Source: Pseudomonas sp. JUb42
Lineage (GTDB): Bacteria > Pseudomonadota > Gammaproteobacteria > Pseudomonadales > Pseudomonadaceae
Assembly (NCBI RefSeq): GCF_024807945.1
Contig: NZ_JANUFD010000007.1
Span: 355,080 to 419,079 of the forward strand
DNA: 64,000 nt
Reading direction: 5' to 3'
The position numbers and the translations under genes were made by a program. Below are positions 43,889 to 51,936 of the stretch, in pieces. Position 1 is the first letter of the stretch. Each line of letters opens with the position of its first letter. Below the pieces are notes generated by a model, which had not been told where the DNA came from, searched no databases, and was given only the letters and a program-made list of their open reading frames with translations.

Positions 43889-44887
43889 ATGGAAAATAAT
43901 CAGCCGATAATCATCAAGCGCGTCAAGCGCTTCGGGGGCGGGCACCACGGCGGTGCATGGAAAATCGCCTTCGCCGACTTTGCAACGGCGATGATGGCGT
44001 TCTTCCTCGTGTTGTGGCTGATGTCCTCGGCCACACCCGAGCAGTTGATCGCCATTGCCGGTTATTTCAAGGACCCGGTCGGTTTCTCCGACAGCGGCTC
44101 GCCCTACGTCATCGACCTGGGCGGTTCGCCGGAAATGTCCCCTGACCAGACCCTGAACCCCGAGATCAAGTCCACACCGACCCCGGATAACGTGCCGATT
44201 GAGTCGGAGACCGCTGAAGCCAAGGCCGAGGCGCTGGAGCAGGAACGTCTGAAATTGCTGCTGCAGGAATTGCAGAACAAGGTCAACGAGAACCCGCAAC
44301 TGCAGAAGTTCAAGGACCAGATTCTCTTCGATATCACCACTGATGGCTTGCGTATCCAGATTACCGACGCCGATAACCGGCCGATGTTCGACCTGGGCAG
44401 CGCGCGCCTGAAGCCGTATTTCGAAGACATCCTGCTGGCCATGGCTGACACCATCAAAGCGGTGCCGAACAAGATCAGCGTCAGCGGCCATACCGATGCC
44501 AAGCCTTATGTGGGCAATGGCGATTATGGCAACTGGGAGTTGTCGGCCAACCGGGCCAACGCGGCGCGTCGGGCGCTGGTGGCGGGTGGCTATCCTGAGC
44601 CTCAGGTTGCGCGGGTCGTCGGTTTCGCCTCGTCGGCGCTGTTCGATCGCGAGCATCCGCTGAATCCGGTCAACCGTCGTATCGATATCATTGTGCTGAC
44701 CAAGAAGGCCCAGCAGCGCATCGAAGGCAGCCTTGGCGGGGAAACTTCTCCGCAGGCCAAGCCGGCCGGTTCTGCGCCGGGTGCAAGTGCGGCACCGGCG
44801 CCGCCGGACCCACAGGCCGGGGCGCAACCCCACGAGCTGCGCGAGAAGCTCAACCTGTTCGAGGATGACCCGACCAAGGTCAAGTAA
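43889..44887 (+). CDS. motB: Flagellar motor stator protein MotB
   Basis: A 332-residue stator partner. A basic N-terminus (IIIKRVKRFGGGHH) precedes one membrane helix with the proton-binding Asp30 in AFADFATAMMAFFLVLWLM. A plug/linker region follows, then an OmpA-like peptidoglycan-binding domain (VSGHTDAKPY, LSANRANAARRAL, NRRIDIIV). The tail is rich in Ala and Pro. A strong terminator follows 10 bases after the stop. Confidence 0.97.
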   Translation: MENNQPIIIKRVKRFGGGHHGGAWKIAFADFATAMMAFFLVLWLMSSATPEQLIAIAGYFKDPVGFSDSGSPYVIDLGGSPEMSPDQTLNPEIKSTPTPDNVPIESETAEAKAEALEQERLKLLLQELQNKVNENPQLQKFKDQILFDITTDGLRIQITDADNRPMFDLGSARLKPYFEDILLAMADTIKAVPNKISVSGHTDAKPYVGNGDYGNWELSANRANAARRALVAGGYPEPQVARVVGFASSALFDREHPLNPVNRRIDIIVLTKKAQQRIEGSLGGETSPQAKPAGSAPGASAAPAPPDPQAGAQPHELREKLNLFEDDPTKVK

Positions 44888-44896
44888 GCGGACATG

Positions 44897-44923
44897 AAAA
44901 AACGCCCCTCGGGGCGTTTTTTT
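44897..44923. terminator. motAB/rsgA bidirectional terminator
   Basis: AAAAAACGCCCC-TC-GGGGCGTTTTTTT: a GC stem flanked by A and T tracts, so it works for motB on the plus strand and for rsgA on the minus strand, whose stop is 18 bases away. Confidence 0.93.
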
Positions 44924-44940
44924 ATGGCACGCGAATCAGC

Positions 44941-45972
44941 TCAATAGCTGGACTCCGGCAGGCTGGCGATGATCGAGCGATAGCTGTTCATGCGCTGCTG
45001 CTGGACGCGGCCGTCTTCCAGAGCCTTGAGCAGGGCGCAACCGGGCTCGCGGTCGTGCTTGCAGTCGCGGAAGCGGCAAGTGCCGATCAAGTCGTTGAAT
45101 TCGATAAAACCGGCTTCGACATCATGACGGCTGACGTGGCCGAGACCGAACTCGCGGATACCCGGTGAGTCGATCAGGTCGCCACCTCGGGGGAAGTGGA
45201 ACAGCCGCGCCGTGGTCGTGGTGTGGGTGCCCTGACCAGACAGCTCGGACAGCGGCCCGACACGGGTTTCGACTTCCGGCAGCAGACTGTTGACCAGGGA
45301 CGATTTGCCGACCCCCGACTGCCCGACGAACACGCTGATATGGCCATCGAGCTGGGCTTGCAACTGTTGCATGCCATCGCCCTGATGCGCCGACACTTCC
45401 AGCACCGGATAACCCAGTTGCCGATAGACCGCCAGCAGCGCATTGAGCGCCGGGGCGTTCTGTTCGTCGATCAGGTCGGCCTTGTTCAGCAGCAGCAAGG
45501 GACGAATCCCGGCGTGCTCGGCGGCCACCAGATAGCGGTCGATGAGGTTGGCGTGGGGCTCAGGCATGGGCGCAAAGACAATCACGATCAGATCGACGTT
45601 GGCGGCCACCGGCTTGAGCTGGCCGCGGCTGTCCGGACGGCACAGCTCGGTGCCCCGTGGCAGTTGCGCGACGATCACGCCGATGCCCTGGTTGCCCGCG
45701 CGCCAGACGACGCGGTCGCCGGTCACCAGCGCAGGCAGGTTGGCCCGCAGGTGGCAGCGGAAGACCTGGCCTTGCAGCTCGCCTTCCTGGGCCTCGACTT
45801 CCACCTGGACGCCGAAGTGGGCGATGACCAGGCCCGTCTGCTCGGGGCCGAGATCGCCACCTTCCAGAGTCTCCAGTGTATGGGACTCGCGTTTGGCGGC
45901 GCGGGCAGCGCGTTCGCCCTGGATTTTTTCGATGCGCCAGTTTTGGCGACGATTGAGTTGGCGTTTGGCCAT
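44941..45972 (-). CDS. rsgA: Small ribosomal subunit biogenesis GTPase RsgA
   Basis: A 343-residue circularly permuted GTPase that helps mature the 30S subunit. An N-terminal OB fold is followed by G motifs in permuted order: LLNKADLI (G4), SGVGKSSLVN in the P-loop (G1), and LIDSPGIREFG (G3). The C-terminal zinc knuckle CRFRDCKHDREPGC is intact. It is divergent from orn, its usual neighbour. Confidence 0.97.
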   Translation of the reverse strand: MAKRQLNRRQNWRIEKIQGERAARAAKRESHTLETLEGGDLGPEQTGLVIAHFGVQVEVEAQEGELQGQVFRCHLRANLPALVTGDRVVWRAGNQGIGVIVAQLPRGTELCRPDSRGQLKPVAANVDLIVIVFAPMPEPHANLIDRYLVAAEHAGIRPLLLLNKADLIDEQNAPALNALLAVYRQLGYPVLEVSAHQGDGMQQLQAQLDGHISVFVGQSGVGKSSLVNSLLPEVETRVGPLSELSGQGTHTTTTARLFHFPRGGDLIDSPGIREFGLGHVSRHDVEAGFIEFNDLIGTCRFRDCKHDREPGCALLKALEDGRVQQQRMNSYRSIIASLPESSY

Positions 45973-46081
45973 GGGTGTTCCGAGTCGATAAAACAGCTAA
46001 TTGGGTGATGCCGGTAAAACGGGCTGGAGTCTACCACGCCGGGGTGAGCTAAACTGCGCGCCTACGTTGAGGAGCCGACAC

Positions 46082-46615
46082 ATGCAGAACAAGCAGAACC
46101 TGATTTGGATCGATCTGGAAATGACCGGTCTGGATCCGGACACCGATGTCATTATCGAAATGGCCACCATCATCACCGACAGCGAACTCAATACCCTGGC
46201 CGAAGGCCCGGTGATCGCCGTGCACCAGAGCGATGAAACCCTCGCCGGTATGGATGAGTGGAACACCCGCCAGCACGGCGGCTCGGGTCTGACCCAGCGC
46301 GTGCGCGAGAGCACCATCAGCATGGCTGAGGCCGAGGCGCAGACCCTGGCGTTCATCCAGCAATGGGTGCCGGAGCGCAGCTCGCCGATCTGCGGCAACA
46401 GCATTTGCCAGGATCGCCGCTTCCTGTACCGCCACATGCGGACCTTGGAAAACTATTTCCACTACCGCAACCTCGACGTCTCGACGCTCAAGGAACTGGC
46501 TGCCCGCTGGTCGCCTGAGCTGAAATTCAAGAAGGGCAGCACCCACCTTGCTTTGGACGATATCCGCGAGTCCATCGCCGAGCTGCGTTACTACCGCGAG
46601 CATTTCATCAAGTAA
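46082..46615 (+). CDS. orn: Oligoribonuclease Orn
   Basis: A 177-residue 3'-5' exonuclease that degrades short RNAs and, in Pseudomonas, the pGpG left from c-di-GMP turnover. DEDDh motifs are present: IWIDLEMTGLD, CGNSICQDRRF and HLALDDIRES. GAGGAG lies seven bases before ATG 46082, which fixes the start. The TRIC-type gene follows after 13 bases. Confidence 0.97.
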   Translation: MQNKQNLIWIDLEMTGLDPDTDVIIEMATIITDSELNTLAEGPVIAVHQSDETLAGMDEWNTRQHGGSGLTQRVRESTISMAEAEAQTLAFIQQWVPERSSPICGNSICQDRRFLYRHMRTLENYFHYRNLDVSTLKELAARWSPELKFKKGSTHLALDDIRESIAELRYYREHFIK

Positions 46616-46628
46616 GGCGCCTGACTCC

Positions 46629-47240
46629 GTGCTGCTGACGCTTTATTTGATCGCGATTACCGCAGAAGCCATGACCGGCGCGCTGTCCGCCGGACGGCGC
46701 GGCATGGACTGGTTCGGCGTGGTGCTGATTGCTTGCGTGACGGCCCTGGGTGGCGGCTCGGTGCGCGATGTGCTGCTTGGGCACTATCCGCTGACCTGGG
46801 TGCGTCACCCGGAATACCTGATCCTGACCAGTGTCGCGGCCTTGCTGACAATCTTCATTGCGCCGCTGATGCGTCATCTGCGCTCGCTGTTTCTGGTGCT
46901 GGACGCCCTGGGGTTAGTGGCATTTACCCTGATCGGCTGCACCACGGCGCTGGAGACCGGGCATGGCCTGCTGGTGGCTTCGGTGTGCGGGGTGATTACC
47001 GGGGTGTTTGGCGGGATTCTGCGGGATATCTTCTGTAACGATATCCCTCTGGTGTTCCGTCGCGAGCTGTACGCCAGCGTCTCGTTCCTTGCCGCCTGGT
47101 GCTTTCTGCTGTGCCAGCATCTGGGGCTGCCGACGGAGCAGAGCGTGTTCATCACTCTGTTTGCCGGGTTGCTGCTGCGGTTATTGGCAATTCGCAATCA
47201 TTGGGAAATGCCGAAATTTGTCTATAAGGACGAGCAATAA
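46629..47240 (+). CDS. TRIC-type (YadS/UPF0126) cation channel family protein
   Basis: A 203-residue inner-membrane protein with about seven hydrophobic segments and an internal duplication: GGGSVRDVLLGHYP in the first half is echoed by GGILRDIFCNDIP in the second. These GG...RD motifs define the trimeric intracellular cation channel family. GTG 46629 is used since it begins the first helix (LLTLYLIAIT) and follows the orn stop. The ion carried is unknown; matches PA4950 in place. Confidence 0.85.
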   Translation: MLLTLYLIAITAEAMTGALSAGRRGMDWFGVVLIACVTALGGGSVRDVLLGHYPLTWVRHPEYLILTSVAALLTIFIAPLMRHLRSLFLVLDALGLVAFTLIGCTTALETGHGLLVASVCGVITGVFGGILRDIFCNDIPLVFRRELYASVSFLAAWCFLLCQHLGLPTEQSVFITLFAGLLLRLLAIRNHWEMPKFVYKDEQ

Positions 47241-47272
47241 GCAGGCGAGAGCGGATATTGCGGCGGCGAATT

Positions 47273-47362
47273 GTGGGAGCGAATTCATTCGCGAAAGCGG
47301 TATTCCAGTCGCTGAAGAGGTGTCGAATTCAGCTGCCTCTTCGCGAATGAATTCGCTCCCAC
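47273..47362. repeat. REPIN, GTGGGAGCGAATTC class
   Basis: Inverted REP pair GTGGGAGCGAATTCATTCGC ... GAATTCGCTCCCAC between convergent genes. Its spacer (GGTATTCCAGTCGCTGAAGA) is the reverse complement of the spacer seen at 12981 and 34193, so this copy lies in the opposite orientation. Confidence 0.9.
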
Positions 47363-47382
47363 AGAATCGCGCCTATAGAGCC

Positions 47383-48474
47383 CTAATCGCGGCTGTTGTG
47401 TTGTCTCAACGCCCACTCCACATGCTCACGTACCATTTCCGACGGATACTCCCGTCGCGCCTCCAGCGCCTGCAAGACCGGAATCGTCGATGGCGCATTG
47501 CCCAAGCCCACCGCCAGATTGCGCAGCCAGCGTTCATAACCGGCGCGGCGCAGGGGGGATCCCTCCGTATTGCTGAGGAATGTCGCCTCGTCCCACATAA
47601 ACAGCTGGGCCAGTTCACTATTGTCCAGGTTGTGCCGGGGCTGGAAGTCGCTCTGCTCGGTGGGGCGGGCGAAGCGGTTCCAGGGGCAGACAATCTGACA
47701 ATCGTCGCAACCAAACACCCGGTTACCAATTAAAGGACGCAGTTCTTCCGGAATCGCCGTCTTGAGCTCGATGGTCAGGTAGGAAATGCAGCGCCGGGCG
47801 TCCAGCACATAGGGGCCGACAAAGGCCGCCGTTGGGCAGATATCCAGGCAGGCGGTGCAGCGCCCGCAGTGTTCGGTGGTGTGAGGGGCGTCGACGGGCA
47901 AGGCCAGGTCGACGAACAGCTCGCCCAAAAAGAAGAAACTGCCGGCCTTGCGGTTGAGTACCAGGGTGTTCTTGCCAATCCAGCCCAGCCCGGCCTGCTC
48001 GGCGATGGCCTTCTCCAGTACTGGCGCGCTGTCGACGAAGGCGCGATAGCCGAACGGGCCGATGGCCTGCTGGATGCGCTCAGCCAGCTGCTGCACACGC
48101 TTGCGGATCAGCTTGTGATAGTCGCGGCCCAGTGCGTAGCGCGAGACGTAGGCTTTTGCAGGCTCGGTCAGGCGCTGAGTCATCTCGGTGTCGCCGGGCA
48201 GGTAATCCATGCGCAGGGACACCACGCTGAGGGTACCGGGCACCAATTCATCCGGATGGGAACGTTTGCTGCCATGGGCAGCCATATAGTCCATCTCGCC
48301 ATGGTAGCCAGCGTCCAGCCAGCGTTGCAGGTGCTGTTCGTGCTCAGCCAGCTCCAGGCCGCTGATGCCGACCTGTTGGAAACCCAGCTCACGACCCCAG
48401 GTCTTGATCGACTGGGCAAGGGTGGCCAGCTCAGCGCCGCTGAGTGTGAGTGGTTCGGCATTAATAGCGGACAT
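47383..48474 (-). CDS. queG: Epoxyqueuosine reductase QueG
   Basis: A 363-residue cobalamin-dependent iron-sulfur enzyme for the last step of queuosine synthesis in tRNA. Two [4Fe-4S] motifs are visible: HCGRCTACLDICPTAAF and GCDDCQIVCPWN. Also typical are VDSAPVLEKAIAEQAGLGWI and a C-terminal HEAT-like end (LEARREYPSEMVREHVEWAL). It is divergent from nnrD across 62 bases. Confidence 0.96.
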   Translation of the reverse strand: MSAINAEPLTLSGAELATLAQSIKTWGRELGFQQVGISGLELAEHEQHLQRWLDAGYHGEMDYMAAHGSKRSHPDELVPGTLSVVSLRMDYLPGDTEMTQRLTEPAKAYVSRYALGRDYHKLIRKRVQQLAERIQQAIGPFGYRAFVDSAPVLEKAIAEQAGLGWIGKNTLVLNRKAGSFFFLGELFVDLALPVDAPHTTEHCGRCTACLDICPTAAFVGPYVLDARRCISYLTIELKTAIPEELRPLIGNRVFGCDDCQIVCPWNRFARPTEQSDFQPRHNLDNSELAQLFMWDEATFLSNTEGSPLRRAGYERWLRNLAVGLGNAPSTIPVLQALEARREYPSEMVREHVEWALRQHNSRD

Positions 48475-48502
48475 GCAGAGGGGAAACCGATAACAAGATG
48501 CG

Positions 48503-48508
48503 TATAAT
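48503..48508 (+). promoter_or_regulatory. -10 element of the nnrD operon
   Basis: A perfect TATAAT lies 28 bases before ATG 48537. No good -35 is seen at the expected distance. It argues against the in-frame ATG at 48498, which would be upstream of the transcript start. Confidence 0.55.
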
Positions 48509-48536
48509 TCTGCCAGACATCGGAGCCGATAGACGC

Positions 48537-50042
48537 ATGCTCGACACTAAACCGCAATTACCCGACGCACTGTACAACGCCGCCCAGGTCCGCGACCTCG
48601 ATGCGCGGCTGATTGCAGCGGGTACGCCTGGCCTGGAATTGATGCAGCGCGCCGCTCATGCAACCTGGCGCGCCATTCGTCGGCATTGGCCTGAGGGGCG
48701 CGCGCTGACGGTACTGGCCGGGCATGGTAACAATGCCGGGGACGGTTATCTGGTTGCGCTGTTGGCGCGCAAGGCCGGTTGGCAGGTCGCGGTAATGGCG
48801 GTGGGCGATCCCGCTGCGTTGTCCGGTGATGCAGCCACGGCCTACGCCAGCGCCCTGGCCGGTGCCGTCGATATCCAGCCCTGGTCCGGGCAAGCCCTGG
48901 ATACCCCTTCAGCCATTATTCTCGATGCCCTGCTGGGCACCGGGTTGAACGGCGACGTGCGCTCGCCTTATGCCGAGGTCATTGCCGCGATCAACGCCAG
49001 CGGCCAGCCGGTCGCCGCCGTGGATATTCCTTCGGGCCTGAGTGCCGATACCGGCCGCGTCCTGGGCGCGGCGGTGCGTGCCAACCTGACGGTGAGTTTT
49101 ATTGGCCTGAAACTTGGGCTGTTGACGGGCGAAGGCCGGGATTACTGCGGTGAGCTGGTCTTCGATGACTTGCAGGCCGACCCGCAGATTGTCGCCCAGG
49201 CGCCAAACAGCGCGACTCGCCTCGACAGCCATAACCTGCCGCAACTGGCGCCACGCTCGCCCTCGGCCCATAAAGGCCTGTTCGGCCGGGTGCTGGTACT
49301 GGGCGGCGACCATGGTTTCGGCGGTGCGACGCTACTGTCGTCGGAAAGCGCCCTGCGCAGTGGCGCAGGTATGGTCACTCTGGCGACCCGGGAAGAGCAT
49401 GTGGTGGCGGCCTTGAGTCGTTTCCCTGAAGTCATGACCGTGGGCGTAGGTTCGGCCAATCAGGTGCAGGGGTTGATCGAAGCCGCCAGCGTGCTGGTCG
49501 TGGGGCCTGGTCTGGGTCAGGCCAGTTGGGGCAAAAGCCTGCTGTCGGCGGCGGCCAATGCGTCCAAGGCCCAGGTCTGGGATGCCGATGCCCTGAACCA
49601 ATTGGCGAACGGTAATGTCAGTTTGCCTGCAAATTCTGTCATCACCCCGCATCCCGGTGAAGCGGCGCGTCTGTTGGGTATCGAAACCCGTGCAGTGCAG
49701 GCAGATCGCCCGGCGGCGGCCCTGGCCCTGGCGCGTAAATTCAATACCGTTTGCGTGCTCAAGGGCAGCGGCAGTCTGATTGCCGACAGCAATGGGCGCT
49801 TGGCCTTGTGTGATCGCGGTCATCCGGCCATGGCCACCGCCGGGCTGGGTGATGTCCTGGCCGGCTTGGTCGGGGCGCTGCTGGCGCAGACGATGGAACC
49901 GTTCGAAGCTGCTTGCCTGGGTGTCTGGCTGCATGCCCGGGCCGGTGAGCAGTTGGGCCAGGCCGGGCGAGGCCTGGCCGCCAGTGATTTGATTCCTGTT
50001 ATTCGTCAGCTTTTGGAGGAGCTACAACCGTGTCTGAGTTAA
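48537..50042 (+). CDS. nnrD: Bifunctional NAD(P)H-hydrate epimerase/dehydratase
   Basis: A 501-residue repair enzyme for hydrated NAD(P)H. The N-terminal YjeF_N epimerase domain (about 1-215) has VLAGHGNNAGDGYL and AVDIPSGLSADTG. The C-terminal ADP-dependent dehydratase has VLVLGGDHGFGGA, VGPGLG, TPHPGEAARLL and TAGLGDVLAG. ATG 48537 is chosen because a TATAAT lies between it and the earlier in-frame ATG. It begins the conserved run to hflC and overlaps tsaE by 13 bases. Confidence 0.95.
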   Translation: MLDTKPQLPDALYNAAQVRDLDARLIAAGTPGLELMQRAAHATWRAIRRHWPEGRALTVLAGHGNNAGDGYLVALLARKAGWQVAVMAVGDPAALSGDAATAYASALAGAVDIQPWSGQALDTPSAIILDALLGTGLNGDVRSPYAEVIAAINASGQPVAAVDIPSGLSADTGRVLGAAVRANLTVSFIGLKLGLLTGEGRDYCGELVFDDLQADPQIVAQAPNSATRLDSHNLPQLAPRSPSAHKGLFGRVLVLGGDHGFGGATLLSSESALRSGAGMVTLATREEHVVAALSRFPEVMTVGVGSANQVQGLIEAASVLVVGPGLGQASWGKSLLSAAANASKAQVWDADALNQLANGNVSLPANSVITPHPGEAARLLGIETRAVQADRPAAALALARKFNTVCVLKGSGSLIADSNGRLALCDRGHPAMATAGLGDVLAGLVGALLAQTMEPFEAACLGVWLHARAGEQLGQAGRGLAASDLIPVIRQLLEELQPCLS

Positions 50043-50500
50043 TCGTCAATCTGGTCGGTGAAGAGGCCATGATGGGCTTCGGCGCGCGCCTTGCCGCAGT
50101 CACCGGCGCGGTGGGCGTGATTTTCCTCGAAGGCGATCTGGGAGCAGGCAAGACCACCCTGTCCCGAGGCCTGATTCGCGGCCTGGGCCATGTGGGAGCG
50201 GTAAAGAGTCCGACCTTTACCCTGGTCGAGCCCTACGAAATCGGCAGCCTGCGTGCCTATCACTTCGACCTCTATCGGCTGGTCGACCCCGAGGAGCTGG
50301 AGTACCTGGGGATTCGCGATTATCTGGAAGAGGATGCACTTTGTTTGATCGAGTGGCCCGATCGCGGTGCAGGCTTTTTGCCAAAGCCTGACATGACCAT
50401 TACCATTAGGCCCCAAGCACAAGGCCGCTCGCTGTTGCTGAGCCCTCATGGTTCGCGCGGGGAAGCCTGGTGCGCCGCTTTAGCATTGGAATTCAAATAG
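50030..50500 (+). CDS. tsaE: tRNA threonylcarbamoyladenosine synthesis ATPase TsaE
   Basis: A 156-residue ATPase of the TsaBDE complex that makes t6A37 in tRNAs. The Walker A motif is LEGDLGAGKTTLSRGLIRGL, followed by VKSPTFTLVEPY and HFDLYRLVDPEELEYLGIRD; the W of LIEWPDRG is conserved. GTG 50030 lies within the end of nnrD after a GGAGG-type site (TTGGAGGAGC). amiB begins three bases after its stop. Confidence 0.97.
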   Translation: MSELIVNLVGEEAMMGFGARLAAVTGAVGVIFLEGDLGAGKTTLSRGLIRGLGHVGAVKSPTFTLVEPYEIGSLRAYHFDLYRLVDPEELEYLGIRDYLEEDALCLIEWPDRGAGFLPKPDMTITIRPQAQGRSLLLSPHGSRGEAWCAALALEFK

Positions 50501-50502
50501 AA

Positions 50503-51936
50503 ATGGGGTTGTCAGGTATGCGCATGCGCGCGCTGGTTGCTGTGATGGGGCTGCTGTTGATGGCGCTGGCTGTCGACGTATTGGCCGCGACACAGGTCCG
50601 AAGTGTTCGCTTATGGCGCGCGCCGGATAACACACGGCTGGTTTTCGACCTGTCCGGTACGGTGCAGCACAGCGTATTCACCCTGACGTCGCCCGATCGT
50701 CTGGTTATCGATATCAATGGCGCGACCCTTGGCGGCCCGCTGAATATCGCCACGGCCAATACTCCGATCATCAGCATGCGCTCGGCCCAGCGAACGCCGA
50801 CCGACCTGCGTGTGGTCATCGATCTGAAGAAGGCCGTGACCCCCAAGAGCTTTGTTCTGGCGCCGAACCAGCAATACGGTAACCGGCTGGTCGTGGATCT
50901 CTACGACAATGCCGAGGACGCCAATCCGCCGCCCGCGCTGCCGCCGACCACCGTTACCGCAGCGCCGGCCGTGCCGGTCAGCCCGTCCAAGCCTGAAATC
51001 AAACTCGCCCCGGTGCCCAACGGCAAGCGCGATATCGTGATTGTCGTGGACGCCGGTCATGGCGGCGAAGACCCCGGCGCCTCTGGCTCCAGCGGGCAGA
51101 AAGAGAAAAACGTGGTGCTCTCCATCGCCAAGGAGCTGCAACGGCAGATCAACGCTGAGAAGGGCTATCGCGCAGAACTGACCCGTACCGGCGACTATTT
51201 CATCCCGCTGCGCAAACGTACGGAAATTGCCCGTGCTAAAGGCGCCGACCTGTTCGTCTCGATCCATGCCGACGCCGCGCCATCCTCTGCGGCCTTTGGT
51301 GCCTCGGTGTTTGCCCTGTCCGAGCGTGGCGCGACTTCCGAGACCGCGCGCTGGCTGGCCGACAGTGAAAACCGTTCCGACCTGATCGGTGGTGCCGGAG
51401 CTGTAAGCCTGGACGACAAGGACCGCATGCTGGCCGGGGTACTCCTGGACCTTTCTATGACCGCCTCGCTGTCGTCGAGCCTGAACGTGGGTCAGAAAGT
51501 TCTGAGCAACATCGGTCGCGTGACTTCGCTGCACAAGCAGAGAGTGGAGCAGGCCGGGTTCATGGTGCTGAAATCTCCTGATATTCCGTCGATCCTCGTG
51601 GAAACCGGGTTTATCTCGAACAATGCCGAGGCCAACAAACTGCAAGCGGCTTCGCACCAGCAGGCCTTGGCGCGCTCGATCAATGCAGGGGTCAAACAAT
51701 TCTTCCAGCAGAATCCGCCGCAGGGCACTTATATCGCCTGGCTGCGGGATAACGGCAAGCTGGCCCAGGGCCCGCGCAATCATGTGGTTCGCTCCGGCGA
51801 AACCCTGGCCATGGTTGCGGCTCGCTACGATATGAGCCCGGCCGCCCTGCGCAGTGCCAACGATCTCAAGAGTGATGATTTGCGCATTGGTCAGGATCTG
51901 AAAATCCCGAATACGGAGCTGGCGTCACAGCCATGA
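50503..51936 (+). CDS. amiB: N-acetylmuramoyl-L-alanine amidase AmiB
   Basis: A 477-residue periplasmic amidase that splits septal peptidoglycan. A signal sequence (RALVAVMGLLLMALAVDVLA) is followed by an AMIN domain (about 33-135), a Pro-rich linker, the zinc amidase domain with DAGHGGEDPGA, SIHADA and the catalytic Glu of LVETGFISN, and a C-terminal LysM repeat (HVVRSGETLAMVAARYDMSP). ATG 50503 matches the family N-terminus; ATG 50518 is a possible alternative. Its end overlaps mutL by four bases (ATGA). Confidence 0.95.
   Translation: MGLSGMRMRALVAVMGLLLMALAVDVLAATQVRSVRLWRAPDNTRLVFDLSGTVQHSVFTLTSPDRLVIDINGATLGGPLNIATANTPIISMRSAQRTPTDLRVVIDLKKAVTPKSFVLAPNQQYGNRLVVDLYDNAEDANPPPALPPTTVTAAPAVPVSPSKPEIKLAPVPNGKRDIVIVVDAGHGGEDPGASGSSGQKEKNVVLSIAKELQRQINAEKGYRAELTRTGDYFIPLRKRTEIARAKGADLFVSIHADAAPSSAAFGASVFALSERGATSETARWLADSENRSDLIGGAGAVSLDDKDRMLAGVLLDLSMTASLSSSLNVGQKVLSNIGRVTSLHKQRVEQAGFMVLKSPDIPSILVETGFISNNAEANKLQAASHQQALARSINAGVKQFFQQNPPQGTYIAWLRDNGKLAQGPRNHVVRSGETLAMVAARYDMSPAALRSANDLKSDDLRIGQDLKIPNTELASQP

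Noticed and set aside
43028..44833. Open frame of 601 codons antisense to motA and motB
   Set aside because: It mirrors two clear genes and shows no domain or ribosome site. It is a shadow of codon bias.
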